A stretch of DNA of 64,000 nt from the NCBI RefSeq assembly GCF_000018865.1, contig NC_010175.1:1240001-1304000 (forward strand). Direction: 5' to 3'. The notes under the pieces were generated by a model, which saw only the letters and a list, made by a program, of their open reading frames with translations, ran no database searches and was not told the DNA's origin. Source of the stretch: Chloroflexus aurantiacus J-10-fl (GTDB taxonomy: Bacteria; Chloroflexota; Chloroflexia; Chloroflexales; Chloroflexaceae). A program made the position numbers and the translations under genes. Of this stretch, positions 28,702-37,762 are shown in pieces; within the stretch, counting starts at the first letter, position 1; every line of letters starts with the position of its first letter.

Positions 28702-29112
28702 CTACTGTTGATCGCGCTCGGCAGCCCGTGTGGCACTGGCTCGTACCACCAGGTCCTCGCTAAAAGGAAGCAGTGCCGTTGTTGCCCAGAGTGAGGCCCG
28801 GTAGCGCACCTCAACCGTGATCGGGTCGTAGCGCCGGCATGGTCGGCGCGGACACGAAATGACAACCTCACTTGCCGCTACGTCAATACCGAGGCTTCCA
28901 TGCAGTGCCTGCCGGGCTGCGAGTTCAGTTGCGGCACGATCACCTCCGGTCAGCGCAGCCTGATGCACTGCCGCACGAACCGCCTGATTGACGGCATAAT
29001 GAATAAGCAGAATTTGCCCCACCGTAAAAAGACCTATAACCAGGGTGAGCAAGATCGGGAGGGCCAGTGCCATCTCGATCAGTGTCTGTCCCGGCGTACG
29101 ATAGCGTTTCAT
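28702..29112 (-). CDS. tadE: TadE-family pseudopilin
   Basis: The 136-residue protein starts MKRYRTPGQTLIEMALALP and continues as a hydrophobic helix (ILLTLVIGLFTVGQILLIHY), the TadE-like signature with Glu at position five of the mature helix. The soluble part contains CPRRPCRRYDPITVEVRYRA. TadE-like pseudopilins are minor parts of Tad/Flp pili. AAAAGGAGCACGCG precedes the ATG. It is the first gene of the tadE-tadE-rcpC unit. No major Flp pilin gene or prepilin peptidase is visible in the window. Confidence 0.8.
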   Translation of the reverse strand: MKRYRTPGQTLIEMALALPILLTLVIGLFTVGQILLIHYAVNQAVRAAVHQAALTGGDRAATELAARQALHGSLGIDVAASEVVISCPRRPCRRYDPITVEVRYRASLWATTALLPFSEDLVVRASATRAAERDQQ

Positions 29113-29213
29113 CGCGTGCTCCTTTTCTCAACCGGTTGCAGGCTGTGAAACGATTTGTTTTGTGACCTGGAACCAGCCTGTGCTAACTGTCTGTCCTGCT
29201 GAGCTTTGTTCAT

Positions 29214-29702
29214 CTGATGACACCCTCACCGGTGGCGAACGGCTGTACTTGTCAGACGCATTTGGTTTCGCCGAACGCGCATACTCCCTGGAACTCATTG
29301 CTTAACCCACCAGCTCGACCGGCTAGGCTTTGTGATCTGATGACACCTCCCTACCGGTGGCGAACGGCTATGGCTGCCAGACTCCTCCAGTTTTGCCGGA
29401 CGTATATCCTGCCCTTGGCGCATCGCTTAACCTCCTGGCCCGACCGGCTGGACTTGGTGAGCTGATGACGCATCCCTACCGGTGGCGAACGGCTGTACCT
29501 GACAGACGCCCTTTGTTTCGCCGGACGCACATACTCCCTGGAACTCATTGCTTAACCCACCAGCTCGACTGGCTAGGCTTTGTGATCTGATGACATATCT
29601 CTACCGGTGGCGAACGGCTGTACCTGCCAGACGCCTTTGGTTTCGCCAGATGTATATCCTGACCAGAACTCATCGCTTAACTCCCCGGCCCAACCAGTGA
29701 TC
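29214..29702. repeat. Four tandem units of ~123-125 bp overlapping the 3' end of the large surface-protein gene
   Basis: Units start with CTGATGAC at about 29214, 29337, 29462 and 29587. They share CCGGTGGCGAACGGCT, CAGACGC-like, TTCGCCGGACG-like and CATTGCTTAACCC-like blocks. The last unit runs into the coding end of the DUF11 gene, so each unit carries a version of that gene's final codons and stop. Nothing else is seen between tadE and this array (29113-29213). Confidence 0.9.
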
Positions 29703-32700
29703 GCGGCGCCAGCAGGGTGATGTCAATCTGCCCGGATACGATCTGGCGTGCCGGATCAGGCAATGGTGCCACCGGAATGGGAGGCAGCGGTACGCCACCG
29801 ATACTGCCCGGTGCCTGATTGATAATCTGCACCTCAAGTTCAACCTGGATCGTCAGCCGCGCCCGGTTTATCTGGTCGGTGGCGTACAGATAGACATCAG
29901 AGCGCATGGGCGGTACTGGAGGCCTGCTCCAGTAGAGATGTACCTGATCATCGAGATCGCGTTCGCGAATGATGGCTGCACCAAGTTGATCCCGACTTTC
30001 CCCACCGAGATAGCGATACAAGCAGCCACTGAGCAGTTTTGGTGTCAGTAGCGGTCGCGTCCCCGGACGGCAACCGGTGATGCCACGGCTATCGGCGGCT
30101 CGTGGATCGAAGCGCTGACCACCCACTTCAACTTCAGTCAGACTCCAGCCGACCACCCGCACCTGGTAGGCGTAGGGCCACGGTAATGGTTCATCACTGA
30201 ATTGCAGATTGGCCAGTTGTGGTGTCAGATCGATCACCTCGCCGGTCGGCCAGGCAATAGCAGCACCTTCAGAGAGGTAGACACCGTTGGTCTGACTGCC
30301 ATCGCGTGCCGCCGGGTCCAGGGTCGAGCGAATGGCAGCCCGCAGATCGCCGGTTGCAGTACCGATGGTAGTCGGAGGTGGGACAACATTGATGTTCAAC
30401 GAAGCCAGATTGTCAACCGGATCATCAGCGGGTGTTTGCGTAGAAATCCGTGCTATCGCCGGCAAGACAGTTCCAGCCGGAACACGGGTCTGCACGACGA
30501 CCTCAATCCTTGCCGCAGTTTGCCCATCCAGCGTTCCCAGATTCCATCGCAGTAAACGCCCTTGTTGGGTTGTGGGTGTACGACTGGCGCCGACCAATTG
30601 CACATCGGACGGCAGCTCAAATTCAAGCACGGTGTTGGCTGCCGGTCGCGTTTGCGCTGGACGGCGTCGGTAGAGGTTGCCATAATCAATTGTGTAAGCG
30701 AACACACTGCCCTGACCGACGATGCTGGTGGGAGCACGGAGCAGCACAAACGGATTGGGGCGGACAACAGCTACGGTTGCGCTGGCCTGATTATCCTGTT
30801 GATCAACAATCCGTTCCGGGGTGGTCGTGCTAATGGAGGCCTGCACATTCAACTGATCAATGGTTGGCGTAGCTGGTACATACATATCCAGCCGTAACTC
30901 ACCACTGGCCGCAGGCACCAGATCACCGAGTGCGCAGAGCAATTGATTTCCCTGCTGCTGGCATCCGGTCGGTAGCGCCGGGAGCGTCACCGCTGCTGGC
31001 AGGAGTACCGTGAGTGTTGTCTGGCGGGCGACACCACTGCCGTGATTCTGGTAGCCAATCAACAGACGAGCCGTCTCACCTGCTGCCGCCGGAGCTGGCA
31101 CGAAGGTTAAACGAATTGCCGGATTTGGCTGTAGATATGCAGTACTTGCCATCGCCGAATTATCGGTTGGAGAGTCGCCTGCCGTCGTTGTCGTTACCGT
31201 CGCCCGGTTATCAAGTCGACTGGCGGCATCTGGTCGCGGGCGGGCCTGAAAGCTGATGATTGCTTCCTGCTGCGGCGACAGGCTGCTCATCGTACAACGA
31301 AGTGTCCGCTCTGCTCCCGCATAGCGACAGGCTCCTGCCGGCGCCTGCAACAAACTGACGAAATCAACCTGATCTGGTAACGGATCGGCAATTGTTACCT
31401 GTGATGCAGTAGCTCTACCGCGATTCACGACCCGCAGGGTGTAGAGGAGCATGTCGCCACTCAGGACAGCAACCGGTGCTGTTTTAGAAATGCTAACCTC
31501 GGCGCGTGTCAGGCGGGTAAACTGCGTTGAGCTATTGTTTGTTGTGTTTGTGTCAGATGGTCTGGAACTAATGACAGCAGCAGTAGCAACGGTCTGGCTC
31601 AGATTACTGCCAATCGTTGTTGGGGCACGTACCAACACCTCAATTCTGCCGTTACTATTCGGATTCAGTTGTCCAATCTGCCAGCTCAAAGTTGTTCCCT
31701 GCTGCTGAACCGGCATACTGGCACTAATCAACTGTGATCCGGTTGGCACTGACATCTGAATCGTCACATTTGTTGCTGGGGCCAAACCGGTATGACGATA
31801 AGAGATGGTGTAGCGCAATTCGCCGCCGACCACTACTTCAGCCGGTGCATTCAGCTCTACGCTGAGATCCATCGCCGCCTGCAGGGCCATCAGACCGACA
31901 TCAATATCTGTTTGTGTTGCACTGTGATTGAGAGCTATCGCTTGACTGAAACCACTACGCTCATCAATATCACTGTCGAGCTGTGCGTTTACACCACGGC
32001 CTGCCGGCGCAAAGGTATAACCTCCAGGCAAAGTCACGAACAAGCGATACTGACCAGGTTCGAGATTGGTGAATGTATAGCGACCCTGCGCATCGCTGGA
32101 AGTTGTGCGAGGATAGGTATTCACAGCAGGCGAAGAACCGGGCAAACGTTCCAGCCGGATCATCACGCCGCCAAGTCCAGGCTCATTGGCGTCTTGCATG
32201 CCATTACGATTGACATCGTGCCAGACCCGATCACCGATGGTAGCCGGACGAAATTGCCGGGTAAGCCCAATATCGACATGCTGAATCCGTTCACCACGCA
32301 CCGGTATCATCAGTGCATTGCCGGTCATACCGTTCCCGGCGTGACGACCGGCAAACTCAACGACACCGAAGATGGGATGAGCATCGCTGTCAAGGTTTGC
32401 AGGACCGACACGTTGTGGCGAGTAGGTCATCCCGTTCAGCGGCTGACCGCTCAGGAATTGATGCGGAGCCACACGCATATGTAACGCCCGGTTGGGTGGC
32501 ACTGCAACGGTATAGCTGCCGTCAGTAGCCGTTACCACGTGACCAAGTGGCACCGATTGACCGGGTTCAAAAACCTCAAGCCGTATACCACCCAATGGTG
32601 GTTCACCCGCTTCACGGACGCCATTCCCGTTAAGGTCATGCCAGAGTTGGCCACTGATAAATGCATATGTGCAGAGGAGTTCAAGATCGCCGAGCGTTGC

Positions 32701-34230
32701 CAGTTTATTACTGTTAGGCGGAATCAGGGTTATCGCACGGAATGGATGCGGTTGATTCGAGGTATACAACATCAGCCCCGATGCATTGTCACCCAGCAAC
32801 GATGTTGCCACAATCGTCTCGGTTCCATCAGGGTTTGGGATAGCCAGTAAGCTACCCATGTGATTTTCAACATGCGCCGGATCAGTACCAGGATATTTAT
32901 GCAAGTTGTCATTCAGCCAGTCGGCCCGATTTGCCAGAACTCTTGTACTTGAGTCATGAATATGCACCTGATCAGTGCGACTAACAGGAGATAATTCCAG
33001 CACCCATTTACCATCACTAAATCGATAATTAAGGCTATCGCCTTGAGCAGTTGCTGTATAGTGCCCTTGTGGTGGAACACCAAAGAACGTTAAGTCGCCA
33101 ATTCGATCTCGTAACCCAAGACGCATAAACTGACCATCAGGACTAAATTCAATATCGGTCAAAAATGGCTGGGCATCAAAGATGACATTGTTTTTTCGAT
33201 AAATTTTCAGTCTGTGCAAAGTTTCATTCCAGGCATTCCATCCAACCACTGAGCCATTAGGACTCAGATTTCTAAGTTCATGGAAGTACGTTGAACCAAC
33301 AAACCGAACATTGAAGACATCGTTCACCAGTGGCTGATGTAAAACAACCTGCCAGCTATCCGAATTAACGTTCCATTCCAGTACGAACACCTGCGGTTCA
33401 CCATTGGGTACGGCTGTATCCGTAACGCCAACCATCAAACGCGGACTGCCATCTGTTGAGTCGGCATTCGGCGCAAATTCCAGCGCAAAAGGCCGCAAAT
33501 TCGCCAGTGTCTGCTGATGTTGACTGATGAGGTGTAGTGGAACGGTAACTGGTACCAGGCGTTGAGGGGTTTCCTTTGTAATATCGTATCGTTCTAGCTG
33601 GCGAGTGTGCAGGTTAACGATGTAGAGCGTCGTGCCATCGGGGCTGATCTCCATGTCTCCAAGACCAGTTTTACCCACCGCATCAAGAATTGCCGTATCG
33701 TCTGGATCATTGGACAAACGATCTGAACCGGCGTTAGGCACGGTAAACGATGGCCGCCATTGTCCGTTGTCGAAACGATATTCATACACACCGCCGGAAC
33801 CGAGTGGGCCAAAACTGGTGAAGCGGCGGGTAAATGCGCCTGCGAATAAACGACGAATACCACTAATTGCTCCATCATCGTAAGCCAGACCATAGACAGA
33901 ACCGATGCCACTGTTACTGGCCATTCGCTGCCGATAACCACCACTGGTTGTGCCAATAGGTGCCAGCATCTGCTTTGTGCTGCTGATGGTCACGCGCACC
34001 AGGGCCGGATCGTCAGCAGCAACTGGCTTATACATCGTGTCGGCAAAACAGGTAGTTGCCAGCGAAAGATCACCGTTGAGACATGGAACAGCACTGGCAA
34101 AACCGTATGACCCACTCTGTGCTACTGCCGGAATTGGTACCAGAACAGATAGCCCGATCAGGAGGATACTGAGGATTATCAATACTGCCAGCCAACGTGA
34201 GAGTACGGGTACAGGCGCACGAAAACCCAT
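29677..34230 (-). CDS. Giant secreted surface protein with SdrD-type B domains and multiple DUF11 repeats
   Basis: This 1517-residue extracellular protein has a signal peptide (WLAVLIILSILLIGLSVLV, cut near AVAQS). A ~500-residue beta-rich, propeller-like N-terminal part follows, then two SdrD/Cna-B-type domains (GQLWHDLNGNGVREAGEPPL and GDRVWHDVNRNGMQDANEPG, each with a Ca-binding-like DxNxNG loop). At least four DUF11 beta-sandwich repeats follow (VVGGELRYTISYRHTG, VLSGDMLLYTLRVVNRG, and others). No LPXTG or membrane anchor is seen at the C terminus. It likely acts as an adhesin, sheath or S-layer-like component. The ATG at 34230 has AAGGAGACGCAGC before it; an upstream ATG at 34260 is less supported. 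It lies upstream of the Tad genes on the same strand. Confidence 0.8.
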   Translation of the reverse strand: MGFRAPVPVLSRWLAVLIILSILLIGLSVLVPIPAVAQSGSYGFASAVPCLNGDLSLATTCFADTMYKPVAADDPALVRVTISSTKQMLAPIGTTSGGYRQRMASNSGIGSVYGLAYDDGAISGIRRLFAGAFTRRFTSFGPLGSGGVYEYRFDNGQWRPSFTVPNAGSDRLSNDPDDTAILDAVGKTGLGDMEISPDGTTLYIVNLHTRQLERYDITKETPQRLVPVTVPLHLISQHQQTLANLRPFALEFAPNADSTDGSPRLMVGVTDTAVPNGEPQVFVLEWNVNSDSWQVVLHQPLVNDVFNVRFVGSTYFHELRNLSPNGSVVGWNAWNETLHRLKIYRKNNVIFDAQPFLTDIEFSPDGQFMRLGLRDRIGDLTFFGVPPQGHYTATAQGDSLNYRFSDGKWVLELSPVSRTDQVHIHDSSTRVLANRADWLNDNLHKYPGTDPAHVENHMGSLLAIPNPDGTETIVATSLLGDNASGLMLYTSNQPHPFRAITLIPPNSNKLATLGDLELLCTYAFISGQLWHDLNGNGVREAGEPPLGGIRLEVFEPGQSVPLGHVVTATDGSYTVAVPPNRALHMRVAPHQFLSGQPLNGMTYSPQRVGPANLDSDAHPIFGVVEFAGRHAGNGMTGNALMIPVRGERIQHVDIGLTRQFRPATIGDRVWHDVNRNGMQDANEPGLGGVMIRLERLPGSSPAVNTYPRTTSSDAQGRYTFTNLEPGQYRLFVTLPGGYTFAPAGRGVNAQLDSDIDERSGFSQAIALNHSATQTDIDVGLMALQAAMDLSVELNAPAEVVVGGELRYTISYRHTGLAPATNVTIQMSVPTGSQLISASMPVQQQGTTLSWQIGQLNPNSNGRIEVLVRAPTTIGSNLSQTVATAAVISSRPSDTNTTNNSSTQFTRLTRAEVSISKTAPVAVLSGDMLLYTLRVVNRGRATASQVTIADPLPDQVDFVSLLQAPAGACRYAGAERTLRCTMSSLSPQQEAIISFQARPRPDAASRLDNRATVTTTTAGDSPTDNSAMASTAYLQPNPAIRLTFVPAPAAAGETARLLIGYQNHGSGVARQTTLTVLLPAAVTLPALPTGCQQQGNQLLCALGDLVPAASGELRLDMYVPATPTIDQLNVQASISTTTPERIVDQQDNQASATVAVVRPNPFVLLRAPTSIVGQGSVFAYTIDYGNLYRRRPAQTRPAANTVLEFELPSDVQLVGASRTPTTQQGRLLRWNLGTLDGQTAARIEVVVQTRVPAGTVLPAIARISTQTPADDPVDNLASLNINVVPPPTTIGTATGDLRAAIRSTLDPAARDGSQTNGVYLSEGAAIAWPTGEVIDLTPQLANLQFSDEPLPWPYAYQVRVVGWSLTEVEVGGQRFDPRAADSRGITGCRPGTRPLLTPKLLSGCLYRYLGGESRDQLGAAIIRERDLDDQVHLYWSRPPVPPMRSDVYLYATDQINRARLTIQVELEVQIINQAPGSIGGVPLPPIPVAPLPDPARQIVSGQIDITLLAPRSLVGPGS

Positions 34231-34326
34231 GCTGCGTCTCCTTACCTTGTTTTCGGACATGCACTCACCCAAGGCGACGCCTCTAGCGTCACCCGATGAG
34301 TGCCTGTTCTCCTGTCAGGGAAATAC

Positions 34327-35394
34327 CTATCGTCCGACGAAAGGAATGTGTACGGTGTGTGAGGTATTAGGTAGTTGAATTGGTTCTATAGCTTGCGAAT
34401 TACCAGCCCGATCAAATAGCCTGACTTGAAGCATACGCGCTTCCACAGGAATGGTGTCTAAGGTAACCTGCAGTTGATACGGTGTGCCTTCTGTGCTAAG
34501 AACAGCCGTAGTTATTGCCCCAACCTCAGTCTCACTCAATACATGAAACACCGGACTCCCAATGGTCGATCCATCTGAGGCAACAAATTGCCACTCAATA
34601 GCGTGCGGTAAGGGAGCGTATTTGTCGGTAAACCGTCCACTCATCACCAATCGGGCAGGTGTTCCAGCCGTATCTACGTCGGCCTGAGTGTGCGTTAACG
34701 TCGGCGGAGTGATGTCGCGAATCAGGGAAAACCAGTCACTTTTCGAGTTTGCAGTCTCTTCTCCCCATACTGCAACATAAATTAAGATTTCTCCCTCTAA
34801 TGCCGGCAACGGATACTCCGGTTGGAGAGCTGGCTGATCGTTGAAGAAAAAATCGTGGATGACAAGTTCATCTGGGTGCGGGATTGCCACATATCCTTGT
34901 TTACCCCCGAAGATGTTAACGAGACGAACATTCACATGGTTCTGATTGGTATAACCGCTCATAGCCCGTTCAGGTGGTAGTAATTCCATTGTTACCTCAA
35001 TCGGTCGTGCTCTGATGAACGGTGCATTCAGTGAGATGATTGTCCCATCAAGATCAAGCAATTGCACATAGAGTATCGGCGGTGCTTCAGGATCGTAATT
35101 GTTGTAATCGGGAGGTGGATTGACCCATTTGGTGGCGTTGCCATCCTCAACCTCGATCCATCGCCAGCTTACCTCATCGGTAGGTTCCTGGTTCCAACTC
35201 CAGCGTATTTTGTCTATGGTCGAGGGCAACCCGGTAAATGTCACTTCAATCCGGCCCGTGATCGTGATGTGATCACCTACCTGCATCTGGGGCTGCGTTG
35301 ATTGAGCAGCAGTCGGCTGCGAAAGCAACAATAGTATCCACACCAATCCCCAGCAGGTGATCCATAGCGAGTGACGATGATTGCTGAGAAACAT
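34327..35394 (-). CDS. Secreted beta-rich protein of unknown function
   Basis: I do not recognise the family. The 355-residue product has a signal peptide (WGLVWILLLLSQPTAAQS) and a mature part rich in beta-strand patterns: an N-terminal segment (VGDHITITGRIEVTFTGLP), then Ig/CARDB-like strands (TPPTLTHTQADVDTAGT; RLFDRAGNSQAIEP) that resemble 'Bacterial Ig / fibronectin' modules. The C-terminal TVHIPFVGR resembles the IPxVxR-type ending seen on other secreted proteins of Chloroflexota, which may be a sorting signal (inference). It sits between the giant surface protein and the PAP2 lipoprotein, all on the minus strand, and may belong to the same cell-surface unit. Confidence 0.6.
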   Translation of the reverse strand: MFLSNHRHSLWITCWGLVWILLLLSQPTAAQSTQPQMQVGDHITITGRIEVTFTGLPSTIDKIRWSWNQEPTDEVSWRWIEVEDGNATKWVNPPPDYNNYDPEAPPILYVQLLDLDGTIISLNAPFIRARPIEVTMELLPPERAMSGYTNQNHVNVRLVNIFGGKQGYVAIPHPDELVIHDFFFNDQPALQPEYPLPALEGEILIYVAVWGEETANSKSDWFSLIRDITPPTLTHTQADVDTAGTPARLVMSGRFTDKYAPLPHAIEWQFVASDGSTIGSPVFHVLSETEVGAITTAVLSTEGTPYQLQVTLDTIPVEARMLQVRLFDRAGNSQAIEPIQLPNTSHTVHIPFVGR

Positions 35395-35413
35395 CGTTGT
35401 AACTCCTCTTCAA

Positions 35414-36703
35414 TTAGCGGCTCAGTACATAACGGGCAACTTCACTCCCTAACGCCATTCCCTGCTTCCCATCCATGACCCAATGTATCCCCCCAATGAT
35501 GCGTGAACGGGTTGCATCTGCTACTTCTTTGATGAACAGCTCTTTGTGTTGAGGAAAAGCAACCATCAACAGATTGGCAGCAGCCGAGCTGAACGCCGCA
35601 TGACCGGAGGGGTATGAAGGGTGCGGTGGGGTGGGCAACACTGGCTGCCAGCCCGGTTCGACAATGTTCATCCACTGCTCAGGGCGGGCAAACCCATAAA
35701 GATACTTGTTGTACCAGCAGGCGACCGCTGTATCGTGCATAGCGACACCGAGGTGTGCCAGGAGTGAAGCAGTCTGTAATTCATCGAGATTCTGAACCAC
35801 AGCCGTTGTAATCGCTGTCTCAAACCAGATGCCGGGTACGGTTGGCGTACCCACATCGGCATGCCATTGCCACGCCAGCGAACGATGCTCCTCGGTCAGC
35901 ACTTGCTGCGCAGCTCGAAAGGTTGTACGCTCCTGTTCCATGGCGCTGCTGTCCCAGGCCGGAGGGGCAGGTAGCGTTACAGCACTGCCATCCGGTAGGG
36001 CAACCGTTTTGACCGATCCCCAGTGAGCGTCCAGCGGCAATTGAGCGGTCGCCCATCCACCTGCTGCCGGCAAAGCAATCTCGACCGCTGCATCGCTCCC
36101 ATCTTGTTGTGCCCACGCCACGATCTGTTCCCCGACCGCTCGCCCGATCTGAAAACTATGTTCAAGCTCCACCGGCGACATCGGATCACGCTGCCATAAC
36201 CCGTACCAGCGCGCATCGTGAACATCTTGATCAATCTCGGCACTGTGTTGCGGGTGCAGGTAGCGCAGCACCGGCCAGGCTGCACCGGCCAGTACGGCAG
36301 TCTCGTTGATGGCGCCTTCCTGAGCAGCTTCATTGCTAATAATGAGCGCATCATTCAATGCCACCGAGATTAGCATCAGTCCGCGTGCTGCCCGCGTTGG
36401 CGGTAACCCATCACGGGCGATGTAGCCAATAGCAATTTTTACCCAACTGACAACAAACTTGTTGACAAAGCCAGACGGTGGCGCAGTTGGAATGTCTTCA
36501 GGGACGGGATTGTCAGGAACACTCGCCAGCACCGCAGCCGGATCGGTGACCAACCAGAGGCGTGGTTCAAGCGGACTTGCCAGCTTCCCAGTAGAAATAG
36601 CCTGCGAAACCGATGGTGGTTTACTTGCAGGTGTGGTTGCCCCCGGCGATAGCGTACAGGCAGTCAGTAGAACGAGCAGAACAAGTAGCTGGACGATTCG
36701 CAT
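35414..36703 (-). CDS. PAP2-superfamily / vanadium-dependent haloperoxidase-like lipoprotein
   Basis: The 429-residue product has a lipoprotein signal peptide (LLVLLVLLTAC) and a long helical core. The C-terminal half shows the phosphate/vanadate site of the PAP2/haloperoxidase fold: KYLYGFARP (Lys and Arg), PSYPSGHAAFSSAAA (Ser-Gly-His), and RIIGGIHWVMDGKQG (Arg and His). This arrangement is typical of vanadium-dependent haloperoxidase-related and non-specific acid phosphatase proteins; which reaction is catalysed cannot be told. The ATG at 36703 has GAGGTG at good spacing; the frame stays open to 36736 without a ribosome site. A perfect 6-bp inverted repeat (36814-36830) lies upstream. Confidence 0.75.
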   Translation of the reverse strand: MRIVQLLVLLVLLTACTLSPGATTPASKPPSVSQAISTGKLASPLEPRLWLVTDPAAVLASVPDNPVPEDIPTAPPSGFVNKFVVSWVKIAIGYIARDGLPPTRAARGLMLISVALNDALIISNEAAQEGAINETAVLAGAAWPVLRYLHPQHSAEIDQDVHDARWYGLWQRDPMSPVELEHSFQIGRAVGEQIVAWAQQDGSDAAVEIALPAAGGWATAQLPLDAHWGSVKTVALPDGSAVTLPAPPAWDSSAMEQERTTFRAAQQVLTEEHRSLAWQWHADVGTPTVPGIWFETAITTAVVQNLDELQTASLLAHLGVAMHDTAVACWYNKYLYGFARPEQWMNIVEPGWQPVLPTPPHPSYPSGHAAFSSAAANLLMVAFPQHKELFIKEVADATRSRIIGGIHWVMDGKQGMALGSEVARYVLSR

Positions 36704-36813
36704 GCAACACCTCATCGCGAAAAAACGTGTACACATATAGAACCGTGAAACATGCCAAAACGGTGCGCGGAATTTTTGAGATTTTTTGGTTGAATTTTGG
36801 CGCGTAGTTGTTT

Positions 36814-36830
36814 TTGAGACCGGTTCTCAA
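36814..36830. promoter_or_regulatory. Operator-like inverted repeat upstream of the PAP2 lipoprotein gene
   Basis: TTGAGA-CCGGT-TCTCAA is a perfect two-fold symmetric site in an AT-rich stretch about 110 bases before the gene. Its role is a guess. Confidence 0.3.
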
Positions 36831-36934
36831 TAAATGAGGCTCCGATGATCCCCACGAGGCACCCGGAGCGAATCCCGTTGCCAGACAGCGGCGCCCGTGG
36901 CGTATTGTGTGGAGTGCGTCAACCGTGCTCACGA

Positions 36935-37190
36935 TCAGACGTGGGGCAATGCATTACCCACAACTGGTGTCAACCACGGGTGTGTGAGCGGGTATGATCG
37001 CCATGGGTGCTGTTGTGGGCAACTGGCTCGGTGGCAGTGCGCAGCTCCAGCCGTGCTATCACGTGCTGGATGGATTGACTTACCCGCTCGTTATGCGCGT
37101 GTCGCACGGTTTGGAGTGCGGCAGCCATGCTGCCGCGCCAGTCGTGCTCACGTTCCGGCACGTGGCACGCCGTTGACCCTACCGGTCACG
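36935..37190 (+). repeat. Dispersed intergenic repeat, family C, copy C2
   Basis: It is the inverted relative of 10310-10565, with TACCCACAACTGGTGTCAACC, ATCGCCATGGGTGCTGTTG and GTTTGGAGTGCGGCAGCCAT blocks. A shorter copy of its right half occurs at 37235-37375 (GCGCGTGTCGCAGCGTTTGG, GTGCGGCAGCCATGCTC) and another at 44605-44715. Confidence 0.7.
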
Positions 37191-37234
37191 GACGGTTTTT
37201 TGAAATAGGTTCTAGCCTACCCTGCTCCTGGCCC

Positions 37235-37375
37235 GTCAGCAGAGCGCAGTTCCGGTTGTGCCATCACGCGCTAGATGGGGTGCCTTGCCTGCTCGTCATG
37301 CGCGTGTCGCAGCGTTTGGAGTGCGGCAGCCATGCTCACGATCCAGCGTGTGTCACGCTGTTGACACCACCATGG
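37235..37375 (+). repeat. Dispersed intergenic repeat, family C, partial copy C3
   Basis: It repeats the GCGCGTGTCGCA...TTTGGAGTGCGGCAGCCATG block and the CGTGTGTCACGCTGTTGAC-like end of copy C2 directly after it. It ends abruptly within the palindrome half, so the copy is truncated. Confidence 0.6.
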
Positions 37376-37419
37376 AACTCGGTCAGTAATGACCGATATA
37401 ACTTTTGGTGGATAACTCA

Positions 37420-37625
37420 AGTTATTACCAATGCTGTGAGCAGGCCATGGAGGCCGACTGTCAGAATAAACAGTACGACGTTGCACTCAACATCGTATGG
37501 CATAACCGCATGGATGTGGGTAGTAGCCAGTTCTCATGGACGTGCTTCGTCACGACTCACAGTAGCAACCCGGGTTATATCCATCCTCTGTGTCTCTGTG
37601 GTGACAAAGGGAGCAAACTGGGTTA
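37420..37625 (+). repeat. Dispersed intergenic repeat, family A, partial copy A3
   Basis: It shares CTGTGAGCAGGCCATG, AACAGTACGACGTTGC, GTAGCCAGTTC, GACGTGCTTCGTCACG and TGTGTCTCTGTGGTGACAAA with the other family A copies and ends before the TTCATCCGCC half. Together with copies C2/C3 it fills the gap between the PAP2 gene and the FHA gene; no gene is supported in 36831-37762. Confidence 0.7.
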
Positions 37626-37762
37626 GATATTTTTGAAACAGGTTCTAACACAGAATAACGAAGTACAAATGCCTTTGCTCAATTTCTTTCAACAATGTGC
37701 GTAACCTTTGCCCTCCTCAACCGGTTTATATACAGAGCGTATCATCGTATGAGGAGGGCTAT

